Below are positions 50,099 to 59,401 of a stretch of DNA of 64,000 bases, one piece after another (within the stretch, counting starts at the first letter, position 1; each line of letters starts with the position of its first letter). Origin of the DNA: Saprospirales bacterium GYS_P2D. Its GTDB lineage: Bacteria; Bacteroidota; Bacteroidia; Chitinophagales; Saprospiraceae. Both the position numbers and the translations under genes were made by a program. The DNA lies in NCBI GenBank assembly GCA_009833045.1, contig WUUP01000002.1, positions 496,001 to 560,000 of the forward strand, read 5' to 3'. The notes under the pieces are model-generated. The model did not search any database and was not told where the DNA came from. It saw only the letters and a list, made by a program, of their open reading frames with translations.

Positions 50099-50137
50099 AA
50101 TAATGTAAGCTCTGCGAACCCTTAATGGTATACCCGA

Positions 50138-51511
50138 ATGAAGATTGAAAACTACCTAATTAGTCTTGATAAACCCACCTTGAATAGATTCGAGCAATTT
50201 ATTTCATCTAAATATTTCAATCAGGATTCACAATTAATTGAGCTTTTTAATTTTATTCTAAAAAAGAAGTCGAATACAAAACTTACTTATTCGGATTTGT
50301 TGTTTCGGATGAAATGGTCCAAGTCTAAACTTGCCAAAAAAGGCAACTCTTTGCTTGCTCTATATATTGATTTTATTGTCAATGAACACTTAAAAAAAAA
50401 CTCACCAACTCTTGACTTGCTGAAGTATCAAGCTCTTAAAAATGCGCTAACTCCTAATTCGTATGAATTAAAAAAACTTAAAGAAAAAATTGAATATCAA
50501 AATTTTGAGTCCGGAGAAAATATAGCAATCAGCTATGTCTATGCAAAAAGCTTGATAAACGAACAAAAATCTTACCCTTCACTCAACAAGCTTCAAAACA
50601 TGATTTTGAGTAAAGCATCAAAAATTGCTAAGTATGAAAGTCAAACTCTTGATCTAAACATTGCTTTTTTCGCTCATATGGGCTATGAATATGAGGTGTT
50701 AAACATCCACAATGAATCCAACTCAATTCTGTTATGGCTATTAAAAAAGATAACTAACTTGTTCAAGAATGAGCTCCCTTTAGATCATATTTTCCACTGT
50801 TTGGTTATGATTAGCGATCATCAATTAATTCCTTCAAAGCACATAAAAGACTCACTCGATTATCTTTTGAACTACGCTACAGCAGATCTAAATCGTGGGA
50901 AATTAAATTTATATCCGATCATATATAAACTCTACAAATTTGGTCTCAATTCAAGACTTTTAGATGTGACACTATCGGATTATAGAAATATCGCATATGT
51001 GTCGTGTAAAGCTAAAGAGTTTAATTGGGCCTTAAAGTTCGTAGAAGAATATAAATCCTCTTTACCAATCGACCAACAAGAATCAGCCTATTCATTTACC
51101 AAAGCTCGAACCCAATGGTACGCAAAAGATTATGATGCAGTAATAGAAACATTAAGAAACGTAGAATATGAAGATATACTTTACAATCTACAAACTCGAT
51201 CATACCTCCTAACCTGCTACTACGAGCTCGATGAAGATGAAGCTTTGGATTCTCTGATTAAATCATTCAAAGTATATCTCAGACGTAAACGGAACGTATC
51301 GGTCAAAAGAAAAGATGCTTATTATGGTTTCACCTCAGTTATAGACCATCTAATGAAATGTCGTGAAAGATCGGATCCAAAACGAATAGCAAAAGCACGA
51401 GAATTATTAAAAGAAAATCCATCTATCCCTAATCAAGACTGGCTCCTTGAAAAAATTGAAGAGCTCGAGACTTCCCTTGGTGTAAAGCGACCTGACGCTG
51501 ATTCTGAATAA
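50138..51511 (+). CDS. Conserved-looking helical protein of unknown function, AT-rich
   Basis: 457 residues, no signal peptide or membrane segment. The sequence looks almost entirely helical and reads like a TPR-type solenoid (repeated W-Y/A-K, L-L-T-C-Y-Y-E-L-D). Its opening (LDKPTLNRFEQFISSKYFNQDSQLIELFNFIL) resembles a group of Bacteroidota hypotheticals that carry a similar FxxSxYFN opening, from memory. The DNA is much more AT-rich than the genes around it; one 60-base line (50161-50220) has 17 G or C, against 26 in a line of the following ABC gene. That may mean transfer or simply relaxed expression. It precedes the ABC exporter by 55 bases, so joint transcription is possible. Confidence 0.7.
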   Translation: MKIENYLISLDKPTLNRFEQFISSKYFNQDSQLIELFNFILKKKSNTKLTYSDLLFRMKWSKSKLAKKGNSLLALYIDFIVNEHLKKNSPTLDLLKYQALKNALTPNSYELKKLKEKIEYQNFESGENIAISYVYAKSLINEQKSYPSLNKLQNMILSKASKIAKYESQTLDLNIAFFAHMGYEYEVLNIHNESNSILLWLLKKITNLFKNELPLDHIFHCLVMISDHQLIPSKHIKDSLDYLLNYATADLNRGKLNLYPIIYKLYKFGLNSRLLDVTLSDYRNIAYVSCKAKEFNWALKFVEEYKSSLPIDQQESAYSFTKARTQWYAKDYDAVIETLRNVEYEDILYNLQTRSYLLTCYYELDEDEALDSLIKSFKVYLRRKRNVSVKRKDAYYGFTSVIDHLMKCRERSDPKRIAKARELLKENPSIPNQDWLLEKIEELETSLGVKRPDADSE

Positions 51512-51566
51512 AATCAGTACTTTTACCTGAATATCTGATAGTAAGGGCGACAGATATGAGGGAACA

Positions 51567-53315
51567 ATGAAACAGGACCAACACACACGATTCAGCTTCG
51601 GATACATGATATCCCTGATGATGAAGTACCGATCTGGTATCATCATTATCATCGGGCTTAATGTTTTATGGTCTATTTTTCAAATATGTATTCCCTTCTT
51701 GACCAAGGCATTAGTTGATAGCGGTATCCAAAATCAAGATATCGGCATCGTATGGATGATACTCATCGCTCAGTTTCTACTCTTCATAGGGATCACGATC
51801 GCAGATATATTCCGGAAGTGGCTATTACGTCATATCGGAGTACGTGTCAACCTCCAGCTGATCCTCGACTACCTCAGCGGCATCATCAAAAAGCCCTATA
51901 GTTTCTTCAGTATTCAGGAGCAAGGCAAGACCACTCAGCACTTCAATGATAATCTCAGGATCGAGGCATTCTTGACGAATTATAGTTCTGACTTCTTTAA
52001 TGCTCTACTAAAGCTATTAACCTTTGGAGTGCTGCTATTCATCTTTAGCGTAAAGATCGGATTGATCTATTTAGGATTTAATGTGCTCCTGATCGTCTGG
52101 ATCAGCTTCTTCTTGAAGACTCGAGAGCATATGGATGAGGAGCGATTTAGACTTAGCTCGGCGGTCAGGACAGAGCTCATAGAGATCTTCTCTGGAGTGG
52201 TAGATCTCAAGTCATACAGCCAAGAGCAAAAACGGATAGATAGCTGGGATCAGGTGCAAACCAGATTTTCAGATCTCCGACTCAATATGCTGAGAGTCAA
52301 CCAGTTAATCTTCGGCGGGGTCAATTCACTGGCGCAGATCAGAGATATTGCCATACTTTTCGTGGCAGCGATGGCAGTGATCGATGGTCAGATGACACTC
52401 GGTACGCTCATAGCCATACAGTATATCCTCGGCAATCTCAGCCAACCTATACAGCAGATCATAGACTTTGTCCCTCAGTATCAGGATGCTAAGCTCAGTC
52501 TCGATAGAATCAACAAAGCGCTGGGCCATCAAGACCTCGAGAGCAGTGCCGCTCTCAGCACACAGATACCAAGAGAGGCCGATATCAACATACAGTCACT
52601 CCAGTATTCCTATGCCGAGAATGATAAATATGCGCTCAAGGATATTGACATCAAGATTCCTTTTGGCAGGTCGGTAGCACTACTCGGAGAGAGCGGTAGC
52701 GGCAAGTCGACTCTGATGAAGTCTATGCTCAAGCTACTCCCCGTACAAGCTGGAGATATCTATATCGGCCCAAAGAATCTGGACCTCATCAAGGCACAGC
52801 GATGGCTTGAGAAGTGTAGCGTCGTACTCCAAGAGAGTATGCTTTTTCAGCGGTCCATTTTATACAACATCACCTTTGAGACTGATCCTGAGCAAGTGGA
52901 CATCGATCGAGTCTATGAATGTCTACAGCTCTGTGAGATATACGATGCAGTAGAGTCACTCCCAGATGGACTGAGTAGCGTGATCGGATCTAACAATATC
53001 AACTTCAGTAAAGGTCAAGCTCAGCGCCTCATGCTTGCCAGAGCCTTATATAAAGATGTAGATTACTACTTCTTAGACGAGCCATTCAGTGCCTTGGATC
53101 GACTGACTTATCGCAAGGTATTCCGCAATGTCAGAGAAGTGCTAAAAGATAAAACGCTCATCATTGTGACCCACAAGATGGAAGTGGCCATGAAAATGGA
53201 TAAAATCTACCTCCTCGAAGAAGGAGAACTCATAGAAAGTGGCACTCACGAGAGCCTCAGTCAGCTGGGTAGACGATACTCCAAAATTTTCCTATCAGAA
53301 GACGAAGAACAATGA
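51567..53315 (+). CDS. ABC exporter, fused permease and ATPase
   Basis: 582 residues. Residues 1-310 hold six membrane helices of an ABC_membrane domain (type 1 exporter). The ATPase half has Walker A G-E-S-G-S-G-K-S-T near 374, a signature NFSKGQAQR near 478 in place of LSGGQ, and Walker B YYFLDEP near 500. No C39 peptidase domain precedes the membrane part. It is followed at once by a HlyD-type adaptor whose ATG overlaps its TGA, which is the arrangement of type I secretion or peptide-export systems. The cargo is not identified, and no outer-membrane TolC-like gene is nearby. Confidence 0.92.
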   Translation: MKQDQHTRFSFGYMISLMMKYRSGIIIIIGLNVLWSIFQICIPFLTKALVDSGIQNQDIGIVWMILIAQFLLFIGITIADIFRKWLLRHIGVRVNLQLILDYLSGIIKKPYSFFSIQEQGKTTQHFNDNLRIEAFLTNYSSDFFNALLKLLTFGVLLFIFSVKIGLIYLGFNVLLIVWISFFLKTREHMDEERFRLSSAVRTELIEIFSGVVDLKSYSQEQKRIDSWDQVQTRFSDLRLNMLRVNQLIFGGVNSLAQIRDIAILFVAAMAVIDGQMTLGTLIAIQYILGNLSQPIQQIIDFVPQYQDAKLSLDRINKALGHQDLESSAALSTQIPREADINIQSLQYSYAENDKYALKDIDIKIPFGRSVALLGESGSGKSTLMKSMLKLLPVQAGDIYIGPKNLDLIKAQRWLEKCSVVLQESMLFQRSILYNITFETDPEQVDIDRVYECLQLCEIYDAVESLPDGLSSVIGSNNINFSKGQAQRLMLARALYKDVDYYFLDEPFSALDRLTYRKVFRNVREVLKDKTLIIVTHKMEVAMKMDKIYLLEEGELIESGTHESLSQLGRRYSKIFLSEDEEQ

Positions 53316-54598
53316 AGATAGGACTGAAACATTATGAAATAGATAAAGAGAGACTACCTAATAGTCTGATTATCAGAGGCTATGTACTCTTGGCGATAGT
53401 CATCGGTATCGCCCTATCCTTATTGTTTATCATCCCTGTACAGCAAAAGATAACGGGTCAGGCGGTATTGCTCCAAAATGGTATCAATAGTACCCTCCTG
53501 GCCCCTCTAAATGGAGAGCTACGCATGTACAAGAAGTCAGGCGATCCCGTGGAGCAAGGAGAAATCTTAGGCACCATGAATTGGGATATCACAAAAGATG
53601 TAATAGATAGCCTGAGAGCATTCTCGATCAATGCTAATGAACTGTCTTATATCAACAGAGTGGAAATACAGCTATCCGTTCTCCAAGATCTGCATATCGA
53701 AGGACTACAAGATGACATCTCCAATGCACTCAACAATATACGTCAGGTGAAGAAGCGGCAAATAGCTAATCAACCCAAACCGATCATCACGAAGCTACAG
53801 AATGAGATCAGCGTCCATCAAGAAAACCTAAATAAACTGGATCATGTCAAATCAAAAATCAACGCTACGGCATCAGTCATTCAGCAGCAGCTCACTAAAG
53901 ACAAATCTCTCTATGAGAGCGGTGCTATCTCCTACCGAGAATACGACAATCGTCAGACGGAGCTGCTCAATATAGAAGAGCGTCAAGCTCAGCTCGAGCT
54001 CGATAAACAGGCTACTCTCACTAATATTGCTGCGCTCGAGACGGAGGTCACGAGAGTACAGCAAAGCTATCGTACTAAGATCACCGATGATGATCTACTC
54101 GTCTCTGATGCACTGAGCACACTACTCTCGGAGATAGAAACACGGTTGGAGGAGCGGTTACTATATAGCCCGATGAGTGGACGGCTCGACATCGATCCAG
54201 AATCCTCCAATAGAATCAACTATACTATAGGTGAGCCAATAGCTCAGATCATACCTGATGAGACTACTGCTACAGATAGATATATCGTGTACGCTCCACC
54301 GACTCGCATCGGCGAGATACAGCCTGGTCAAAAGGTATACATAGCCATCGACGAATATAGCAGCCGGGACTACGGCTTTGTCAGAGCAGAAGTGCAGGCC
54401 ATATCAGATCTGAGTTATGATAGTCTATATCGTGTAGAGCTACTACTCAATGACGGACTCATCACGACCCACGGCATCAAGCTACCTGCTCGTCTTCGAT
54501 ATACGGGACGGGCACAAATCATGACAAATAAACGCTCAATAGCCAGCCTCATCCTACAGGAGCTCTCCAGTCGTCAAGAAGAACTCAGCCTAAAGTAA
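53312..54598 (+). CDS. HlyD family membrane-fusion (periplasmic adaptor) protein
   Basis: 428 residues, with one N-terminal membrane helix at about 22-45 (LLAIVIGIALSLLFIIPV). A biotinyl-lipoyl-like half motif (LLAPLNGELRMYKKSGDPVEQGEILGTM) follows, then a long coiled coil at about 130-250 (QQQLTKDKSLYESGAISYREYDNRQTELL in two helical arms) and the second lipoyl half (LYSPMSGRLDI). It bridges the ABC exporter to an outer-membrane channel. Its ATG overlaps the exporter's stop by four bases (ATGA), so the two are translationally coupled. Confidence 0.9.
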   Translation: MKIGLKHYEIDKERLPNSLIIRGYVLLAIVIGIALSLLFIIPVQQKITGQAVLLQNGINSTLLAPLNGELRMYKKSGDPVEQGEILGTMNWDITKDVIDSLRAFSINANELSYINRVEIQLSVLQDLHIEGLQDDISNALNNIRQVKKRQIANQPKPIITKLQNEISVHQENLNKLDHVKSKINATASVIQQQLTKDKSLYESGAISYREYDNRQTELLNIEERQAQLELDKQATLTNIAALETEVTRVQQSYRTKITDDDLLVSDALSTLLSEIETRLEERLLYSPMSGRLDIDPESSNRINYTIGEPIAQIIPDETTATDRYIVYAPPTRIGEIQPGQKVYIAIDEYSSRDYGFVRAEVQAISDLSYDSLYRVELLLNDGLITTHGIKLPARLRYTGRAQIMTNKRSIASLILQELSSRQEELSLK

Positions 54599-54628
54599 AA
54601 AGAGGCCAGCTCATGATGAGCTGACCTC
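54597..54628 (-). terminator. Terminator for the minus-strand gdh operon
   Basis: The arms GAGG-C-CAGCTCA and TGAGCTG-A-CCTC (54602-54628) form a strong hairpin around a TGA loop. AAAAA at 54597-54601 gives a TTTTT tract on the minus strand. It sits directly after the convergent HlyD gene stop. Confidence 0.7.
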
Positions 54629-54667
54629 CAGTGTTAGTTATTTATCTACCGCTATTGGTGCTATCCA

Positions 54668-56086
54668 CTATGGGAACACACCTAAGCTGATATAATCATT
54701 AGCTACTTTGTCCAGTGCATTGATGAATGCTGCTGTACGTAGATCATTACACTTAGATCGACGCTCCTTTACATCACGGATGCTGTGATAGGCATTGATC
54801 ATCGTCTCTTCGAGTCCTGACCTCACGAGATCGATCTCATCAGCACCACGAGTGATCATCTTTCGCTCATGAGGACTGATGCTTTTTTCGGTGAGTCGCT
54901 CGACCGTTTCTACGATGTTACTGTATGTATTCTGGTTAAATCGCTTCTCCATACGACCAAATCGCATGTGAGAAAGATTCTTGAGCCACTCAAAGTAAGA
55001 TACCGTCACACCACCCGCATTGAGATATACATCTGGTAGGATCATGCATCCTTTCTCTAAGAGGATTTTTTCACCCTCCGCCGTGATCGGTCCATTGGCA
55101 GCTTCTGCGATGATTTTCGCTTTGACCTTTTTAGCATTTTCTCCTGTGATCTGATTTTCTAATGCAGCAGGGATCAAGATATCGCAATCTAAGCCAACCC
55201 AATCATTTTTGTCTTCGAGCATCTTAGCTCCTGGGAACTTAGTAATGCTACCTGTCTCGTTTTTATGTTTGACGAGTGCATCGATATCTATACCATCAGG
55301 ATTATAAATAGTACCATCATACTCTGCGACTCCTACTACTAAAGCCCGACCCTCAAACTGCGAAATCTGAGCGGAGTAAGAACCCACATTTCCGAATCCC
55401 TGGACTACGATACGTTTTCCAGCTATTCCAGGCTCCAGTCCTATGGCTTTCATGTCCTCTGGGACATCCATCGCTTCACGGATACCATAGAATACGCCTC
55501 TACCAGTTGCTTCAGTACGACCTCGGATACCATTTTGATTGACGGGCTTGCCGGTGACACATCCGGCGCTATCGATTTCCCCTTTGGAGAATGTCTGATA
55601 GGTATCAAGTATCCAAGCCATCTCCCGAGATCCTGTCCCATAGTCAGGAGCAGGTACATCGACACTCGGCCCGATGAATCCCTTTTTGATCAGCTCTACG
55701 GTATATCGTCGTGTGATACGCTGTAGCTCATCTTCGGTATAGTTGCGAGGATTGATTTTTATTCCTCCTTTGGCTCCACCAAAGGGTACATCGACTATGG
55801 CACACTTAAAGGTCATCAGTGAAGCCAGTGCCATCACCTCTTCTTGATCGACCATGTCGCTGTATCGGATACCGCCCTTAGTCGGCTGTCTGTGCTGACT
55901 GTGCTGTACCCTGTAGGCTTCTATGACCTGATAGCCATTACCTATTTTGACCGGAAAACGCATCTGATATACAGCATTGCAGGCCTTGATTTGTGCCAAG
56001 AGCCCTTTTGGCAAGTCTGTCAGAGCGGCTGCCTTGTCAAAGTTATCTTGGACAGTCTGAAAAAAGCTAATTGCTCCTTTGCTCAT
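54668..56086 (-). CDS. gdhA: Glutamate dehydrogenase (Glu/Leu/Phe/Val dehydrogenase family)
   Basis: 472 residues, the length of hexameric Glu/Leu/Phe/Val dehydrogenases. Motifs are HRQPTKGGIRYS, PFGGAKGGIKINP near 104 with the catalytic lysine, VDVPAPDYGTGSREMAWI, and the Rossmann motif VVQGFGNVGSYSA. It interconverts glutamate and 2-oxoglutarate with ammonia in the cytoplasm; cofactor preference is not readable here. Its start overlaps the end of the CcmD-like gene by 20 bases, so translation may be coupled to the cytochrome-maturation genes upstream. I give gdhA on family grounds only. Confidence 0.92.
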   Translation of the reverse strand: MSKGAISFFQTVQDNFDKAAALTDLPKGLLAQIKACNAVYQMRFPVKIGNGYQVIEAYRVQHSQHRQPTKGGIRYSDMVDQEEVMALASLMTFKCAIVDVPFGGAKGGIKINPRNYTEDELQRITRRYTVELIKKGFIGPSVDVPAPDYGTGSREMAWILDTYQTFSKGEIDSAGCVTGKPVNQNGIRGRTEATGRGVFYGIREAMDVPEDMKAIGLEPGIAGKRIVVQGFGNVGSYSAQISQFEGRALVVGVAEYDGTIYNPDGIDIDALVKHKNETGSITKFPGAKMLEDKNDWVGLDCDILIPAALENQITGENAKKVKAKIIAEAANGPITAEGEKILLEKGCMILPDVYLNAGGVTVSYFEWLKNLSHMRFGRMEKRFNQNTYSNIVETVERLTEKSISPHERKMITRGADEIDLVRSGLEETMINAYHSIRDVKERRSKCNDLRTAAFINALDKVANDYISLGVFP

Positions 56087-56285
56087 CGTTTATCAATTTT
56101 TCAAGTATTTTAATCCTTCTCTCGAGATATACTAACAAGCCTACGATGGCAAATAGTGTGATACATACTACCGCTACAACGGTGTAAATCTTACCACTAT
56201 TATCATAGTAATCTCCTTGCGCTGACAGACTCATGACTATGGATAGCATGAATATAGTAGCACTGATTTTTTTTATCTGATTCAT
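56067..56285 (-). CDS. CcmD-like small membrane protein
   Basis: 72 residues. A first hydrophobic stretch (FMLSIVMSLSAQ) looks like a signal peptide and a second helix (IYTVVAVVCITLFAIVGLLVYLERRIKIL) is followed by a basic charged tail. Size, topology and the place directly after ccmC fit the CcmD group, which links CcmC to haem transfer to CcmE. Sequence similarity in CcmD is always weak, so the call rests on context. The last 20 bases overlap the start of the glutamate dehydrogenase gene. Confidence 0.75.
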   Translation of the reverse strand: MNQIKKISATIFMLSIVMSLSAQGDYYDNSGKIYTVVAVVCITLFAIVGLLVYLERRIKILEKLINDEQRSN

Positions 56286-56298
56286 GATGAGTATTGTA

Positions 56299-57366
56299 TT
56301 ATAGAGTTCGGTCTATGAGCTGTATCTGCAGTCTTCGGATTCTGTAAAGGATGGTTGATAGCCATGCCCCTATGATAGTCAGTCCGATGATCGCTGGATA
56401 AAAGACCAGACGTAGTGTATTATCAAGATCTTCACCTCCTAAGGCTGGATTTCCTCCATTGCCAGGGTGCAGACTACTGGTCATGCGAGGTATGATGAAT
56501 ATCAATGGTATCATGGCCACGAATGCGAAAATATTGTAGGCCGCTCCGAGCTGCGCACGACGATCATCATTGCTCACAGAGGAGCGTAGGATCGAGTAGG
56601 CTATGTATATCATCAGCGCTACAGCTGACATATTTAGTTTAGGATCATTAGTCCAGTAGGCACCCCAAGTATTCTTAGCCCATACGGATCCCGTTGCCAT
56701 ACCGATCAGCCCAAAAAAGACCGCCACATGTGTGAATGAAGCAGCGACAGCATCTATGTCGAGATCTCGAGTGATAAGATATCTGACGCTATATACTAAG
56801 CTGATCATCAGTAGGATAAACATGGCCATCCATATAGCTACATGAAAGAATGTATTTCTGATGGTCTCATAGAGTATACCCCTGTAGGGAAATTTAAACT
56901 TCCATTCCGTTTTGATCACAGGGATCTGATCACTCCATTCTAAGAGTCCTATTTCTGCACGCTCTTCTGCTGCCACTATGGTGAATGCTGATGGAGTAAC
57001 GATGTATCCTTCAGCGGGATCTACGATGACTAAAGTACCTTGGTCAAATTTCTTGTCCGCTGGTAGCTCAGCAGGAGGATTGAAGAATGCCTTGATTCGT
57101 TTGCGAGACATGATCATCACCTGACTCGCTTTGAGCGTATTGACGGAGTCGAGTTTGATATAAGCCTCAAGTCCTGAGGTGTTTTTGCTGTAATTCGTAT
57201 TGTACAGATATATATCTACCTCCGTGGTCATCCCGCCTGTCAGACGATCAGGAGTGACATTTACCACACCAGGCTTCAGCGGCACTAAAAATCCTGCGAT
57301 TAATACATAAAGCATTATGATTACCCCTATCCATTTCCACCACTGCTGATAAAATAGCTTCCTCAT
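56299..57366 (-). CDS. ccmC: CcmC/CcsA-type haem exporter membrane protein with extra periplasmic domain
   Basis: 355 residues, about 130 more than usual Bacteroidota CcmC. The tryptophan-rich haem-handling motif is WGAYWTNDPKLN near 232, with flanking conserved-helix histidines. A single helix at about 12-30 comes first, then a predicted soluble segment at about 31-155 (MTTEVDIYLYNTN, SRKRIKAFFNPP) with a beta-rich look, then the five core helices. The added domain probably lies in the periplasm. CcmC delivers haem to the CcmE chaperone in system I cytochrome c maturation. It lies 95 bases after ccmB and 13 bases before the CcmD-like gene. Confidence 0.88.
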   Translation of the reverse strand: MRKLFYQQWWKWIGVIIMLYVLIAGFLVPLKPGVVNVTPDRLTGGMTTEVDIYLYNTNYSKNTSGLEAYIKLDSVNTLKASQVMIMSRKRIKAFFNPPAELPADKKFDQGTLVIVDPAEGYIVTPSAFTIVAAEERAEIGLLEWSDQIPVIKTEWKFKFPYRGILYETIRNTFFHVAIWMAMFILLMISLVYSVRYLITRDLDIDAVAASFTHVAVFFGLIGMATGSVWAKNTWGAYWTNDPKLNMSAVALMIYIAYSILRSSVSNDDRRAQLGAAYNIFAFVAMIPLIFIIPRMTSSLHPGNGGNPALGGEDLDNTLRLVFYPAIIGLTIIGAWLSTILYRIRRLQIQLIDRTL

Positions 57367-57461
57367 ATTACGATTTTTCGGACTTGACGACCAGTCCTAT
57401 ATGAACTAAGACTAAAGGTAAATCTTTTGATGCTTTTGCTGTCATACGAGTACTTGATCTA

Positions 57462-58106
57462 TCATTGTCTCCATACAAATGGAAACAGTATAGTAGATAA
57501 CGCAATGGTAATAAAAGAGATGCTAATCAGTGTCAAATATTTTGTATTTTCTACATCAGAAAACATAATTATACCATCGCTTGCTGATTTTAGAATCAAA
57601 ATGACAGGTATCAGGAGTGGTAAGGCCAGAATACTGATCAGGGTATTTTGGCCAGATGAGTAATTATTAATCGAGGTGACAAAACTTAGACATGCACTAA
57701 TCGCCAATGCTCCCATCCCTATCAGACCGACATACTCTATAGAAAAGCTCATCACCGCATCAAAATAGAGATGGAAAAAACCGTAGAAAAGTATACCTAT
57801 CACAAAGAGATACACAAAATTGAAAAGGATTTTTGCGATAAGCACATAGATCGGATCTGCACAGGTATATAAGAATAAATGCTCCTCTGCTCCGTGATGC
57901 GACTCAGATCTGAGCGTGATATTAATCGATAGTAGCATCATGAATATCCAGTAGAGGTAATTAAAATCACCTCTCGACATATCAGGATATACTCGATAAA
58001 TAATGTAAGCTACTATCCATACAAATAGAACTAAAGCGAAGGACTGCGCTATATTGCGATACTCAGCGTTGATATAATACCTCAGTAGCGAAAGACAAGA
58101 ATTCAT
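57462..58106 (-). CDS. ccmB: Haem exporter subunit CcmB
   Basis: 214 residues with six hydrophobic helices, the standard CcmB size. LLRYYINAEYRNIAQSFALVLFV at the N-terminus and a later GAEEHLFLYTCADPIYVLIAKILFNFVYLFVIG, with the conserved acidic segment, fit the family. CcmB forms the membrane part of the CcmAB transporter that powers haem release to CcmE. It heads the ccmB-ccmC-ccmD-gdh run on the minus strand. No CcmA ATPase gene is next to it; it must be elsewhere. Confidence 0.88.
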   Translation of the reverse strand: MNSCLSLLRYYINAEYRNIAQSFALVLFVWIVAYIIYRVYPDMSRGDFNYLYWIFMMLLSINITLRSESHHGAEEHLFLYTCADPIYVLIAKILFNFVYLFVIGILFYGFFHLYFDAVMSFSIEYVGLIGMGALAISACLSFVTSINNYSSGQNTLISILALPLLIPVILILKSASDGIIMFSDVENTKYLTLISISFITIALSTILFPFVWRQ

Positions 58107-58136
58107 ATTACATATTATGATTTTTCGTAATTTGTA

Positions 58137-58144
58137 TATATTTG
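58137..58144 (+). promoter_or_regulatory. Candidate -7 box of the amidase gene
   Basis: TATATTTG matches TAnnTTTG. It lies in the short divergent gap to ccmB and overlaps an in-frame TTG at 58142, arguing for the later ATG at 58160 as the true start. No clear -33 box is seen. Confidence 0.4.
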
Positions 58145-58159
58145 CAATACAACGCTTTG

Positions 58160-59401
58160 ATGATGATACGACATTTTACACTCTTTATCTTTTTCAGTCT
58201 TTTTTTCAGTAGTCTCGCTGTAGCGAACACCAATATAGCTATCCAGCATCATGAGGTAAAGGCCATAAAGGGTGATGGTGTCATATCACTACTACGAAGG
58301 TACAAACTCAATCACTACCAAGATAACGTCCGGAAGTTTTATGAGTTGAACAAACTCAGCGACGCTGCCATATTGCATGTCGGTAGATCCTACAAGCTAC
58401 CAGTGACCATATACAACTATGACGGCAAAAGTATCCGCTCGACTATAGGTATCGATGACTGGGACAAAGCTGTACGCATCCAAAAGTATAATGAGTATCT
58501 ACTCGAGAGAGGACTCCGATCCACTCACTACACTACGAGTAAACTGCTCTGGGTACCTGCTCATGAACTCAAAGCCAATCTCCAAGAGGATGAAATCACC
58601 GCTCCTATCGCTAAACAAGAAATTAAGAAAGCCAGCTCGAAAGTCGAGCAGCTTTTTGGCAGCAAGTATAGCAGATTTGAGCTCATCGACGAGTCACTAA
58701 AAAATCGGGTGTACTATATCATCAGCGGACATGGTGGTCCAGATCCTGGAGCCATGTGTACTGACTGCAGCTCCCGACTCTGTGAGGACGAGTATGCCTA
58801 TGACGTGGGACTCCGTCTCGCTCGATCGCTCATGCAGCATGGAGCTACGGTAGAGATGATCATCACTGATGACAATGACGGCATACGAGATGATCGCTAC
58901 CTCAGCTGTGATCAGGATGAAAAGCTCAATAATGGTCGTAAGATCCCACTCAATCAAATATCAAGACTAAATCAGAGAGCATTCAGGGTGAATGATCTGT
59001 ATAAGAAATACCAAAAGCAAGGTGTCATCGAGCAGTCGATGGTCGTCATCCATGTAGATAGTCGTACTAAGAGCCAGCGTCAGGACGTATTTTTCTATCA
59101 CTACCCTAAGAGCAATAGCTCAAAGCAATTAGCCTATGATGTTATGAAGACATTTGAGGAAAAGTATGCCTATCATCAGAAAGGCAGAGATTACCATGGC
59201 TATGTTGACCAGAGAAACCTACACGTACTCAGAGTCACTCAGCCTAAAGGTGTATTCATTGAGCTGGCGAACATCCGTAACAAGCACGATCACAAACGTA
59301 TCCTACTCCATGAAAATCGGCAGGCTTTAGCCAATTGGATCATGGAAGGAATTACTCGAAGGGTGAAGAAAAAATCAGATGAGGTAATTGCATCCTCTTA
59401 G
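58160..59401 (+). CDS. N-acetylmuramoyl-L-alanine amidase
   Basis: 413 residues from the ATG at 58160. MMIRHFTLFIFFSLFFSSLAVA is a signal peptide. Residues about 35-150 contain two LysM-like stretches (GVISLLRRYKLN, LSDAAILHVGRSYKLPVTIY) that would bind peptidoglycan. The amidase_3 domain begins near 180: ISGHGGPDPGA supplies the first zinc His, CEDEYAYDVGLRL the Glu, VVIHVDSR the second His, and VFIELANIRN near 367 the catalytic Glu. It cleaves the bond between N-acetylmuramic acid and L-alanine, in the periplasm, for cell separation. Its 3' end overlaps the LuxE-like gene by 27 bases. Confidence 0.9.
   Translation: MMIRHFTLFIFFSLFFSSLAVANTNIAIQHHEVKAIKGDGVISLLRRYKLNHYQDNVRKFYELNKLSDAAILHVGRSYKLPVTIYNYDGKSIRSTIGIDDWDKAVRIQKYNEYLLERGLRSTHYTTSKLLWVPAHELKANLQEDEITAPIAKQEIKKASSKVEQLFGSKYSRFELIDESLKNRVYYIISGHGGPDPGAMCTDCSSRLCEDEYAYDVGLRLARSLMQHGATVEMIITDDNDGIRDDRYLSCDQDEKLNNGRKIPLNQISRLNQRAFRVNDLYKKYQKQGVIEQSMVVIHVDSRTKSQRQDVFFYHYPKSNSSKQLAYDVMKTFEEKYAYHQKGRDYHGYVDQRNLHVLRVTQPKGVFIELANIRNKHDHKRILLHENRQALANWIMEGITRRVKKKSDEVIASS

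Noticed and set aside
58142-58159. TTG start for the amidase
   Set aside because: It lies inside a TATATTTG box; the ATG at 58160 gives a cleaner signal peptide.
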